In this document: piece after piece, positions 15,407 to 24,000 of the stretch
Layout: each line of letters begins with the position of its first letter
How positions within the stretch are numbered: position 1 is the first letter of the stretch
Origin: Lentisphaeria bacterium
GTDB taxonomy: Bacteria; Verrucomicrobiota; Lentisphaeria; Victivallales; Victivallaceae
DNA: 33,139 nucleotides
Assembly: GCA_017443585.1 (NCBI GenBank)
Contig: JAFSYV010000298.1
Span: 1-33,139, forward strand
Direction: 5' to 3'
Program-made: the position numbers and the translations under genes
The notes under the pieces: model-generated
Databases searched by the model: none
Told to the model about the DNA's origin: nothing
The model's input: only the letters and a program-made list of their open reading frames with translations

Positions 15407-17824
15407 ATGAAACTTTTGGCTCTGTTTCTTCTCTTCATCGCGCTCGGCGCGAAGGCGGAGATCGCCCGTCCGCCCCGCGTGTTCACCGTCAAAGGCAAGA
15501 CCGGAACCGTGCAGGCCTATGCCGTTTCCGGCGCGCCGGGGGGCTATTTCATCCGCGTGAACTGCTCCGTTCCGGAAAATGGACCGCAGCGCACCGCGAA
15601 AATCACCATCGGCAAGGGATTGCCGATGATCCGCCGGATCATCCCTCCCGCCGTCCGCCAGGGCCGCTGTACGGTTGACCGGGTCCGCCTCGGGAAAGAG
15701 CCGGTGGAGATCCGCTTCGAGGTCGAACCCGATGTGACGATCTCCAGCCTCGAGTTCCGCCCCGTCCCCCGCAGGCTTCCGCCGGAAGCCGCTGAATACG
15801 TCCCCAAGGTCACGCCGCGGCCCGACCGTCCCCGCCTGCTCGTGAACAACGATCTTCTGCCGGAGATCCGGCGCCGCACTGCGCGCGGCGCGGGCGTCCG
15901 CGCCTGGCGGGAGATCAAAGCCACCGCCCGCAGGCCGTTCAAGTTCGTCGTCCCGGCCGACCGCGAGGTGGGCTGGGATCCCCGACTGGTCAAGGCGATG
16001 CGGAACAAGGCGTTCTATTACCTCCTGACCGGAGACGAAAAGGTCGCCCGCGAGGCGTGTGAACTGGCCGTGGCCTATTTCGAGGTCGTGAATTTCGGCA
16101 ACTGGCAGGACATCTGCCGCCGGACCGGCGAGGCGATCCAGGCCGCGAGCATCGTCTACGACTGGTGTTATCCGGTGATGACCGACAAAGAACGCGCGAT
16201 CCTGCGCGACCGTTTCCTGTGGCAGGCGGAGTCGATGGAGATCGGCTGGCCGCCCTTTTTGCAGAACATCAACGTCGGCCACGGCGACGAGTGGCAGCTG
16301 CACCGGGACCTGCTTTCCATGGCGGTCGCGGTCTACGGCGAGGACCCCGTGCCGTGGCGGTACTGCGCCTACCGGCTCCTCGAAGAGACTTCACCGATGA
16401 AGAACCACCTCTACAAGTCCGGCTTTCATTACGAGGGCAACGCCTACGGCACCACCCGCTTCGGCGCGAACCTGATCGGCGCCAACATCTTCAAGCGCGC
16501 CGCCGGGGCCGATCTTTTTCAGCCCCACGTCGCCAAGGTCGGTTATGCATGGTTCCATCTCCGCGCGCCGGACGGCAGGTTCTTCAGCAGCGGCGACGAT
16601 TTCTCCCAGCGCTACAAGTACGCGGGCAGTCCGAGCATCTACCTCTGGAGCAACGCTTTGTGGCCCGACCCCAAACTCAAGGGCGAGTATCTGCACTTCT
16701 TTCCGAATCAGGAGCGCCCCTATACCGACCCGTTGTTCTACATCCTTTTCATGGATCCGGACCAGGTTGCGGACTACCGGCACGACGATCTGCCGAAGGT
16801 GAAGTATTTCGGCTATCCCGTCTCGCTGCTCGTCGCCCGCACCGGCTGGAACATGGGGGACACCTCCGACGACGTGCTCGTCGAACTGATCGGCGCAGGG
16901 GTTTACAACCGCAGTCACCAGCACCTCGATGCGGGTTCGTTCCAGCTCTATTACCGGGACTTCCTCGCCGCCGACATCGGGCAGTACCGCTATTACGGCC
17001 ATCCTTACGACATGAATTTCGCCAAGACCACCATTTCGCACTCCTGTCTGCGCCTCGTTGATCCGAAGCAGAAGAGGACCGTCTTTGGCGGCTCGGTCAG
17101 GATCACGAGCGGCATTCAGGAGGGACAGCCTCACGGCCCCACCCGGCTCGAACAGATCGCCGACCCGGACAACCCCTTCTCCCGCGGCGAAGTGCTGAGC
17201 GTCTCGACCGATCCGTCGGCTCCGCATCTGCAGCTCGACCTGACGCGCTCCTACCCGAACCGGGCGAAGAAATATATCCGCACGATGGTCTTCCTCGCGG
17301 CGGAAAAACCCGCGCTGGTGGTGTATGACGAGATCGAAACGACCCGGCCGGAAGTGACGCCGGTCTGGCAGTTCACCTCCTTCGGCACCCCGGTCGAAAA
17401 AGGGTCTGCCCTCGTCGTCGACCGGATGCCCCACGGCCGTCCGGCGCGCCTCACGGTCTCCACGCTCCTCCCGCGCAAGTGTGCAAGAAACATCCTCTCG
17501 GGCAAAGCCGCGCACACGGTCGAAGGGGTTTATTACGCCGCGCCCTATCCGGAACTGCCGCATGCCAACGGCAGCCGGACGGAGATCACGGCGGCGCGGG
17601 GCGCTTCGGCGGCGCGTTTCCTGCACGTCCTCCAGCCCACGCCGGGGACCGAGCCCGCAACCGTCGGGATGACCGAAAAAAACGGTGTCATCACCCTCGA
17701 TTCCGATGGCTGGACCGTCACCCTCACGCCCGGCAAACCGCCGAAGGCCGCGGTGGCCAGGCCCGCAAAAACGGCCTCGCCGGGGCGCGACACGCCGTCC
17801 GCCGACGGCAAGTCCGAAATATGA
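15407..17824 (+). CDS. Heparinase II/III-family polysaccharide lyase-like protein
   Basis: 805 aa with signal peptide MKLLALFLLFIALGAKA. ATG 15407 follows AGGAGGAAG; the longer in-frame start at 15332 has no such site. An alpha-helical toroid fills about residues 140-400 (MRNKAFYYLLTGDEKVA, GNWQDICRRTGEAIQ, WQLHRDLLSMAVAVYG, HYEGNAYGTTRFG). It is followed by the heparinase II/III beta-sandwich signature NRSHQHLDAGSFQLYYRDF at about residue 500, then ADIGQYRYYG. This is the standard order for lyases of uronic-acid polysaccharides. It ends the carbohydrate operon; the hsdM promoter begins 10 nt after its stop. Together with the neighbouring hydrolases it suggests an acidic polysaccharide or glycosaminoglycan-like substrate. 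The exact substrate is not readable. Confidence 0.85.
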   Translation: MKLLALFLLFIALGAKAEIARPPRVFTVKGKTGTVQAYAVSGAPGGYFIRVNCSVPENGPQRTAKITIGKGLPMIRRIIPPAVRQGRCTVDRVRLGKEPVEIRFEVEPDVTISSLEFRPVPRRLPPEAAEYVPKVTPRPDRPRLLVNNDLLPEIRRRTARGAGVRAWREIKATARRPFKFVVPADREVGWDPRLVKAMRNKAFYYLLTGDEKVAREACELAVAYFEVVNFGNWQDICRRTGEAIQAASIVYDWCYPVMTDKERAILRDRFLWQAESMEIGWPPFLQNINVGHGDEWQLHRDLLSMAVAVYGEDPVPWRYCAYRLLEETSPMKNHLYKSGFHYEGNAYGTTRFGANLIGANIFKRAAGADLFQPHVAKVGYAWFHLRAPDGRFFSSGDDFSQRYKYAGSPSIYLWSNALWPDPKLKGEYLHFFPNQERPYTDPLFYILFMDPDQVADYRHDDLPKVKYFGYPVSLLVARTGWNMGDTSDDVLVELIGAGVYNRSHQHLDAGSFQLYYRDFLAADIGQYRYYGHPYDMNFAKTTISHSCLRLVDPKQKRTVFGGSVRITSGIQEGQPHGPTRLEQIADPDNPFSRGEVLSVSTDPSAPHLQLDLTRSYPNRAKKYIRTMVFLAAEKPALVVYDEIETTRPEVTPVWQFTSFGTPVEKGSALVVDRMPHGRPARLTVSTLLPRKCARNILSGKAAHTVEGVYYAAPYPELPHANGSRTEITAARGASAARFLHVLQPTPGTEPATVGMTEKNGVITLDSDGWTVTLTPGKPPKAAVARPAKTASPGRDTPSADGKSEI

Positions 17825-17834
17825 ATTCCCCGAC

Positions 17835-17863
17835 TTGAAAGCGGGGGCTCCCGGTGCTATATT
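17835..17863 (+). promoter_or_regulatory. Sigma-70-type promoter of the type I restriction-modification operon
   Basis: TTGAAA 17835-17840, a 17-bp spacer ending CCGGTGC (extended -10 TG) and TATATT 17858-17863. Transcription would begin near 17870, only about 6 nt before the ATG of a 26-codon leader ORF. Confidence 0.7.
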
Positions 17864-17875
17864 AGTGCGAGACAC

Positions 17876-17956
17876 ATGCTGCTCGATCGCAATGTGAAAA
17901 AGAGTGATTTTTCCGATATCATCGAAGCCGTTCCGCACGGGAAAGAGAGTTTTTGA
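17876..17956 (+). CDS. Possible near-leaderless small ORF before hsdM (26 aa)
   Basis: ATG 17876 to TGA 17956 encodes a peptide beginning MLLDRNVKKSDFSDII and ending HGKESF. Its stop lies 3 nt before the hsdM ATG, so translation could be coupled. It lacks room for a ribosome binding site because the predicted transcript starts just 6 nt earlier. It could be a leader peptide, a remnant of a regulator or chance. Confidence 0.3.
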   Translation: MLLDRNVKKSDFSDIIEAVPHGKESF

Positions 17957-17959
17957 CCT

Positions 17960-19522
17960 ATGAGCAAAGAACAGGAACGTAACGAACTGCACCGGACCAT
18001 CTGGCAAATCGCCAACGATCTGCGCGGGAGCGTAGATGGCTGGGATTTCAAGGCGTATGTTTTGGGGATGCTGTTTTACCGCTTCATCTCTGAAAACCTC
18101 ACGGATTACATCAACGGCGAGGAGCGAAGGACCGGCAACGCGGACTTCGATTATGCGAAGCTGGCCGACGGCGAGGCGGAGTACGGCCGGGAGGAGACGG
18201 TAAAGGAGAAGGGTTTTTACATTCTCCCCTCCGAATTGTTCGCAAATGTCCAGGCAAGAGCAAAGAATGATCCCAATCTGAACGAAACGCTGAGCGCCGT
18301 CTTCAAGAATATCGAAAACTCCGCGAAGGGGGCAGAAAGCGAAGATGACTTGAAAGGGCTGTTCGATGATTTGGACGTCAACAGCAACAAGCTCGGCCCC
18401 ACCGTCATCAAGCGCAACGAAACTCTGACCAAGATCCTCAATGCCATCGGGGGGCTGCGTCTGGGCAACTTCACCGACAACACCATCGACGCCTTCGGCG
18501 ATGCCTACGAGTTTCTGATGACCATGTATGCCAGCAACGCCGGGAAATCCGGCGGCGAGTTCTTCACGCCGCAGGAGGTTTCCGAACTCCTGGCGCGGAT
18601 CGCCGTCGTCGGGCGCACCGAGGTCAACAAAGTCTACGACCCCGCCTGCGGCTCCGGTTCATTGCTGCTGAAATTCGCCAAGGTGCTGGGGCGTGACAAG
18701 GTGCGGCAGGGCTTTTTCGGGCAGGAGATCAACATCACCACCTACAACCTCTGCCGGATCAACATGTTTCTCCACGACATCAACTACGAGAAATTCGACA
18801 TTGCCCACGGCGACACGCTGATCGACCCGAAACACTGGGACGACGAGCCCTTCGACGCCATCGTTTCCAATCCGCCCTATTCGATCAAGTGGGAAGGCGA
18901 CGCCAATCCCGTGCTTATCAACGATCCCCGTTATTCCCCCGCGGGAGTGCTGGCGCCGAAGTCCAAAGCCGACCTCGCCTTCACGATGCACATGCTCCAC
19001 TGGCTCTCGACATCGGGAACGGCGGCGATAGTCGAATTCCCCGGCGTCCTCTACCGGGGCGGCGCGGAGCAGAAAATACGGAAATATCTTGTCGACAACA
19101 ACTACGTCGACGCCGTTATCCAGTTGCCGGACAATCTGTTTTTCGGGACGACGATCGCCACCTGCATCATCGTGCTGAAAAAGAGCAAACGCGACAACAG
19201 CGTCCTCTTCATCGACGCTACGCCGGAGTTCGTACACGAGGGCAACAAAAACAAACTTTCGGACGCAAATATCAAGCGAATACTGGACGCTTATGTCGCC
19301 CGTAAAGATGAAGCGCATTTCACGAGACTCGCCACCCGCGACGAGATCGAAGCCAATGGTTACAATATCAGCGTATCCAGTTATGTGGAACAGCCGGATA
19401 CCCGCGAAGCCATCGATATTCACGAGCTGAATCGGAAGATCGCCGGGATCGTGGCGCGGCAAACGGAACTGCGGCAGGCAATCGACGCCATTGTCGCGGA
19501 CTTGGAGGGCGCTGCGATATGA
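17960..19522 (+). CDS. hsdM: Type I restriction-modification system DNA methyltransferase subunit
   Basis: 520 aa, the usual HsdM length. The N-terminal helical domain (HRTIWQIANDLRGSVDGWDF, VLGMLFYRFISENL) is typical. The SAM-binding motif I is YDPACGSGSLLLKF (DPACGSG at about residues 226-232), and the catalytic motif IV is NPPYSIKW at about 304-311, characteristic of N6-adenine methylation. It methylates host sites chosen by HsdS and is needed for the restriction complex. The ATG follows the 26-aa leader ORF by 3 nt, with GGGAAAGAGAG upstream. The operon continues with hsdS, a small unknown gene and hsdR in the same direction. Subtype IC-like is my guess from the general sequence style. 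Confidence 0.95.
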   Translation: MSKEQERNELHRTIWQIANDLRGSVDGWDFKAYVLGMLFYRFISENLTDYINGEERRTGNADFDYAKLADGEAEYGREETVKEKGFYILPSELFANVQARAKNDPNLNETLSAVFKNIENSAKGAESEDDLKGLFDDLDVNSNKLGPTVIKRNETLTKILNAIGGLRLGNFTDNTIDAFGDAYEFLMTMYASNAGKSGGEFFTPQEVSELLARIAVVGRTEVNKVYDPACGSGSLLLKFAKVLGRDKVRQGFFGQEINITTYNLCRINMFLHDINYEKFDIAHGDTLIDPKHWDDEPFDAIVSNPPYSIKWEGDANPVLINDPRYSPAGVLAPKSKADLAFTMHMLHWLSTSGTAAIVEFPGVLYRGGAEQKIRKYLVDNNYVDAVIQLPDNLFFGTTIATCIIVLKKSKRDNSVLFIDATPEFVHEGNKNKLSDANIKRILDAYVARKDEAHFTRLATRDEIEANGYNISVSSYVEQPDTREAIDIHELNRKIAGIVARQTELRQAIDAIVADLEGAAI

Positions 19523-19579
19523 ACACGCGAAAAGCGGCTAACGACGAAAAAATCACATGGAAATCGGGAGACGCCGACC

Positions 19580-20227
19580 ATGAGTAAGATCGACGATATG
19601 ATAAAAGAGCTCTGCCCTGAGGGAGTGAAGCGCAAGACTCTTGGCGAAATTGGTACCTTTATACGTGGCAATGGGCTACAGAAAAAAGATTTTACCGAAT
19701 CAGGAACTGGCTGCATCCATTATGGTCAGATTTATACATATTACGGCATTTACACTTATAAAACAAAATCCTTTGTTGATCCAGACCTTGCTTCCCATCT
19801 TTGTAAGGTATCGTCTGGTGACTTGATTATAGCTTGCACGAGTGAAAATATAGAGGATGTATGCAAAGCTGTCGCGTGGCTGGGGAAGGAAGATATTGTT
19901 ACTGGCGGTCACGCATGTGTGTTCAAGCACTCGCAGAACCCTAAATATGTTTCTTATTTTTTTCAAACGCAAGACTTTTTTGTTCAAAAGAAAAAATATG
20001 CCCGAGGAGCAAAGGTTATTGACATAAAAGCCGAAGATATGGCGAAGATCACAATCCCCGTGCCGCCGCTGCCGATACAGGAAGAGATCGTAAAAATCCT
20101 CGATAGTTTCACTAAGCTGGAGGCGGAGCTGGAGGCGGAGCTGGAGGCTCGCCGCAAGCAATACGAGTTTTATCGAGATAAGTTATTGAATTTCAACGAT
20201 TTGCAGCAAAACAATCCGGGGGGGTGA
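19580..20227 (+). CDS. hsdS: Type I specificity subunit, first half (TRD1 plus central conserved region), ends at poly-G tract
   Basis: 215 aa, about half a normal HsdS. One target-recognition domain (LGEIGTFIRGNGLQKKDF to VIDIKAEDMAKITIP) is followed by the conserved helix PPLPIQEEIVKILDSFTKLE and then RRKQYEFYRDKLLNF. GGGAG at 19566-19570 precedes ATG 19580. The frame ends GG-stop immediately after seven Gs (20218-20224). Adding one G removes the stop and reads straight into the second half, giving about 394 aa, the normal HsdS size. As sequenced it could work as a half-subunit that dimerises. The TRD is visibly AT-richer than hsdM, as expected for exchanged TRDs. Three in-frame 12-bp repeats lie in the central helix. 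Confidence 0.9.
   Translation: MSKIDDMIKELCPEGVKRKTLGEIGTFIRGNGLQKKDFTESGTGCIHYGQIYTYYGIYTYKTKSFVDPDLASHLCKVSSGDLIIACTSENIEDVCKAVAWLGKEDIVTGGHACVFKHSQNPKYVSYFFQTQDFFVQKKKYARGAKVIDIKAEDMAKITIPVPPLPIQEEIVKILDSFTKLEAELEAELEARRKQYEFYRDKLLNFNDLQQNNPGG
20114..20149 (+). repeat. Three 12-bp tandem repeats (LEAE) in the hsdS central spacer
   Basis: Units at 20114-20125, 20126-20137 and 20138-20149, consensus GAGCTGGAGGCG, differing only at the first base of unit 1 and the last base of unit 3. They encode KLEA-ELEA-ELEA in the helix that sets the distance between the two TRDs. The position is comparable to the TAEL repeats of EcoR124I/EcoR124II. Confidence 0.9.
20218..20224 (+). repeat. Poly-G(7) tract at the split between the hsdS halves
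   Basis: CC followed by seven Gs then TGA. With 7 Gs the first half stops at once. With 8 Gs the frame continues GVKLMALGEIC into the second TRD. With 6 Gs it stops within about ten codons. The run can also act as a ribosome binding site for ATG 20233. Confidence 0.9.
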
Positions 20228-20760
20228 AACTCATGGCGCTCGGTGAAATCTGTAATATCTTGCGTGGGAAGCGACTGACCAAAAAAGAACTCAGTAACGA
20301 TAATCTATATCCTGTTTTTCACGGTGGGCTTGATCCTATAGGTTTTTTCAGTCGTAGCAATAGGGATGCAGATACCGTAATGGTAATCAACGTTGGGGCA
20401 TCGGCTGGAACAGTTGGATATTGCAACAAACCGTTTTGGTCCTCTGACGGGTGTTTCTGCTTGTCCAAATCTGAAATACTTAATAGTAAATATCTATATT
20501 ATGCACTAAAAAGTGTTGAATCCCATTTACAAATGAAAGTGCGAAAAGCAGGTATTCCTACTTTGGATCCAGAGATTATAGCCAGACAAACTCTTGCTAT
20601 TCCCCCTCTCTCGGAACAAGAGCGCATCGTCTCCATCCTCGACAAGTTCGATGTACTGGTCAACGATCTCACCAGCGGACTGCCCGCAGAAATCGCCGCG
20701 AGGCGGCGGCAGTATGAACACTACCGCGACCGGCTGCTGACCTTCAAGGAGATCGCCTGA
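20224..20760 (+). CDS. hsdS: Type I specificity subunit, second half (TRD2 plus C-terminal conserved region)
   Basis: 178 aa from GTG 20224, which overlaps the stop of the first half (GTGA). ATG 20233 is an equally good start, with the poly-G run 8 nt upstream as its binding site. It has one TRD (MALGEICNILRGKRLTKKEL to RKAGIPTLDPEIIARQTLA) and the conserved helix IPPLSEQERIVSILDKFDVL with RRRQYEHYRDRLLTF. This is the normal C-terminal half of HsdS and mirrors the end of the first half. Separate translation would yield a second half-subunit; fusion through a +1 base change or a -1 ribosomal slip would restore a full subunit. Like TRD1, it is AT-richer than the flanking genes. The next gene starts on its stop codon. 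Confidence 0.88.
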   Translation: MKLMALGEICNILRGKRLTKKELSNDNLYPVFHGGLDPIGFFSRSNRDADTVMVINVGASAGTVGYCNKPFWSSDGCFCLSKSEILNSKYLYYALKSVESHLQMKVRKAGIPTLDPEIIARQTLAIPPLSEQERIVSILDKFDVLVNDLTSGLPAEIAARRRQYEHYRDRLLTFKEIA

Positions 20761-21047
20761 TGGACATCATCACTATCGAGACCCTGCGGGAACGGGTATA
20801 TGCCGTCCAGGGCGAAAAGGGGTTTGACGGATATGATGCGATGAAAGCGGCACTGGAAGAATGCCGGACCAACGGAATAAAGGTCGTCTCCAGAAAAAGC
20901 CCTCGCTCCATGCGCATGGCGGTCAAACGCCTTCTGGCGTCTCCTGAATATGAATTGACGCGGGAGCAGAAAATCGAGATACTCAACCTCGTCATGGGCG
21001 ACCTGATCAAGGAAAAATCTAATAACCAGCAGGGTGAAGTCAGATGA
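20760..21047 (+). CDS. Small unknown protein inside the type I R-M operon (95 aa)
   Basis: Overlaps the hsdS stop by 1 nt (TGATG) and the hsdR start by 4 nt (ATGA), with AAGGAG at 20746-20751, so it is translated as part of the operon. It begins MDIITIETLRERVYAVQGEK, has a basic stretch SRKSPRSMRMAVKRLL in the middle and a helical end EQKIEILNLVMGDLIKEK. No nuclease or helix-turn-helix motif was recognised. Possible roles are control of HsdR assembly or of restriction during establishment, but nothing in the sequence proves this. Confidence 0.75.
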   Translation: MDIITIETLRERVYAVQGEKGFDGYDAMKAALEECRTNGIKVVSRKSPRSMRMAVKRLLASPEYELTREQKIEILNLVMGDLIKEKSNNQQGEVR

Positions 21048-24000
21048 CCAAATACAACATCATCGCGGAAAACCCCGAAAGCACGGTCGTTTCCGCCTAT
21101 ACCGCGCCCGAGACGAAACGGGCGGAGTCCTATCAGTCGGAAGCGGCGCTGGAAAACGCCTTCATTGAACTGCTCCAAAAACAGGCGTATGAATACCTGC
21201 CGATCCATTCCGAGGAAGAGCTGATCGCCAATCTCCGGCGGCAATTGGAAAAACTCAACGGGATCACCTTTTCGGAAAGCGAATGGCACACCTTTTTCCA
21301 TAAGTGCATCGCCAACCCCAACCAAGGCATCCGGGAGAAATCCGCCATCATTCAGGAAGACCACATCCAGCTCCTGACCCGCGACGACGGCACGGTCAAG
21401 AATATTTACCTTCTGGACAAGGAGCATATCCACAACAATTTCCTCCAGGTCGTCAATCAATATGAAACCGGCGCCGGAACGCATGAGAACCGCTACGATG
21501 TCACGATCCTCGTCAACGGCCTTCCGCTGGTGCATGTGGAACTCAAACGGCGCGGCGCGGACATAGAGGAGGCGTTCAACCAGATCAACCGCTATCAGCG
21601 CGACTCCTTCTGGTCCGGGTGCGGCCTTTTCGAGTATGTCCAGATCTTCGTGGTCTCCAACGGGACATACACCAAATACTACAGCAACACCACCCGCGAC
21701 GCCCATATCCGCGAAAACAGAGCCGGGGCGCCGCCCGCCAAAGGGAAACAAACCAGCAACAGCTTCGAATTCACTTCATGGTGGGCGGACGGCGAAAACA
21801 AGCAGATCCCCGATTTGATGGATTTCGGCCGCACCTTCTTTGCCAAACATGTGATTTTGAACATCCTGACCAGGTACTGCGTCTTCACATCGGACAGACT
21901 GCTCCTGGTCATGCGCCCGTATCAGATCGCCGCCACCGAAGCGATCATGACCCGGATCAACGTTTCCACCAATTACAGGCAGTACGGGACGATCAGGGGC
22001 GGCGGCTACATCTGGCACACCACCGGATCGGGCAAAACGCTGACGAGCTTCAAGACCGCCCAACTCGCCAGTCACCTCCCCTATATCGACAAGGTGCTCT
22101 TCGTCGTCGACCGCAAGGATCTGGACTACCAGACCATGAAGGAGTACGACAAATTCGAAAAAGGCGCCGCCAACAGCAACACCAGCACGGCGGTGCTGGC
22201 GCGCCAGCTGAGCGACCCCAAGGCGAAAATCATCATCACCACCATTCAAAAACTGTCGGTCTTCATCAGGAAAAACAAAACCCATGCCGCATACGACCAG
22301 CACTTCGTCATCATCTTCGACGAGTGCCACCGTTCGCAGTTCGGCGACATGCACACCGCCATCACCAAAACCTTCAAGCGGTATCATCTCTTCGGCTTCA
22401 CCGGAACGCCGATCTTCGCCGAAAACGCCAGCGCCGGCAGACGCGCCGACTTGAAAACCACGGAACAGGCGTTCGGGGACCAACTGCACGTCTACACCAT
22501 CGTCAACGCCATAGCGGATAAAAACGTGCTCCCCTTCCGCACCGAATATATCAGCACCATGCGGGAAAAAGAGGAGATCGACGACGAAACGGTCTGGGAT
22601 ATCGACCGGGAAAAGGCGCTGCTGGCTCCGCAGCGGGTCGCCAACGTGGTGAAATACATCCTCGAACACTTCGATCAGAAGACCCGGCGCAATGCCAGGT
22701 CCTTTGATTTCACTCTGCTCACCAATATTGCCCAAGTCGCCAGTGCAAAAAACCGGGCAACGGTCGAAGAGATCAAACAGAAGATCCGGATGACTGGCTT
22801 CAACTCGATCTTCGCCGTGGCCTCCATCGACGCCGCAAAAGTCTATTATCAGGAGTTCCAGCGCCAGATGGCGGAAGACCCCGTCAAAAGACTCAAAGTC
22901 GCCCTGATTTACAGTTTCGGCGTCAACGAGGATGAAGAGGCTTGGGGCGGCATGAGCGAGGAAAATTCCGAAAGCACCGATGGGCTGGATCAAAATTCAC
23001 GCGATTTTCTCGAAAAGGCCATCGCCGACTATAACGCGATGTTCAAAACCAGCTACGACACCTCCAGCAAAAAGTTTCAGAACTACTACAAGGACGTGTC
23101 GCTGCGGATGAAATATCGGGAAATCGATATCCTGATCGTGGTCAACATGTTCCTGACCGGATTCGACGCCACCACGCTGAACACCCTCTGGGTCGATAAA
23201 AATCTGCGGCTCCACGGACTGCTCCAGGCATACTCCCGCACCAACCGGATCTTGAATTCCGTGAAGATTTACGGCAACATCGTCTGTTTCCGCAATTTGG
23301 AGAAGGCTACCAACCGCAGCATCGCCCTGTTCGGGGACAAGGATGCCGCAGGTCAAGTGCTGCTGCGGCCGTTCAAGGATTACTATTACGGCTACACCGA
23401 TGCGGAGGGAAAAAAAGTTCCGGGCTACAAGGAGCTGGTCGAGGCTCTGCTGGAAAAGTTCGCTCCCGGAGCGATATTGAGCTCCGAGGCGGAAATGAAG
23501 GAATTCGCCCGCCTCTTCGGCGCGATCCTGAAACTGAACAACATCCTCTCCTGTTTTGACGCATTTGCCGATCTCGCGCTCCTGAGCGAACGCGACGAAC
23601 AGGACTACCGCAGCATGTACATCAGTGTTCACGACCATTTCCGGAAAAAGAACCGCGGCAACAAGGAAAATGTCAACGATGACATCGTCTTCGAGATGAA
23701 ACTCATCAAACAGGTCGAAATCAGTATCGATTTCATCCTTGCACTGATCGGCAAATATCATGCCGGGCACATGACCGACAAGGAAATCGTCGTGAAGATC
23801 CAGAAATGCATCGGCGGCAGCGTTGAATTGCGCAAGAAAAAGGACCTTATCGAGAGTTTCATCGATTCACTGACTCCGGAAAGCAATGTCGATGACGATT
23901 GGAATACCTTCATCGCCGAAAAAAAGAAAGAGGAACTCGACCGGATCATCGAGGAGGAAAACCTGAATCCGGACGAAACCCGCAATTTTATGAACAACGC

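Noticed and set aside
10591..15498. Minus-strand open frame of 1635 codons opposite the hydrolase genes
   Set aside because: It runs antisense across three well-supported genes, has low-complexity composition rich in G, V, E and R, and shows no domain. It is the mirror of strong GC-biased codon use on the plus strand.
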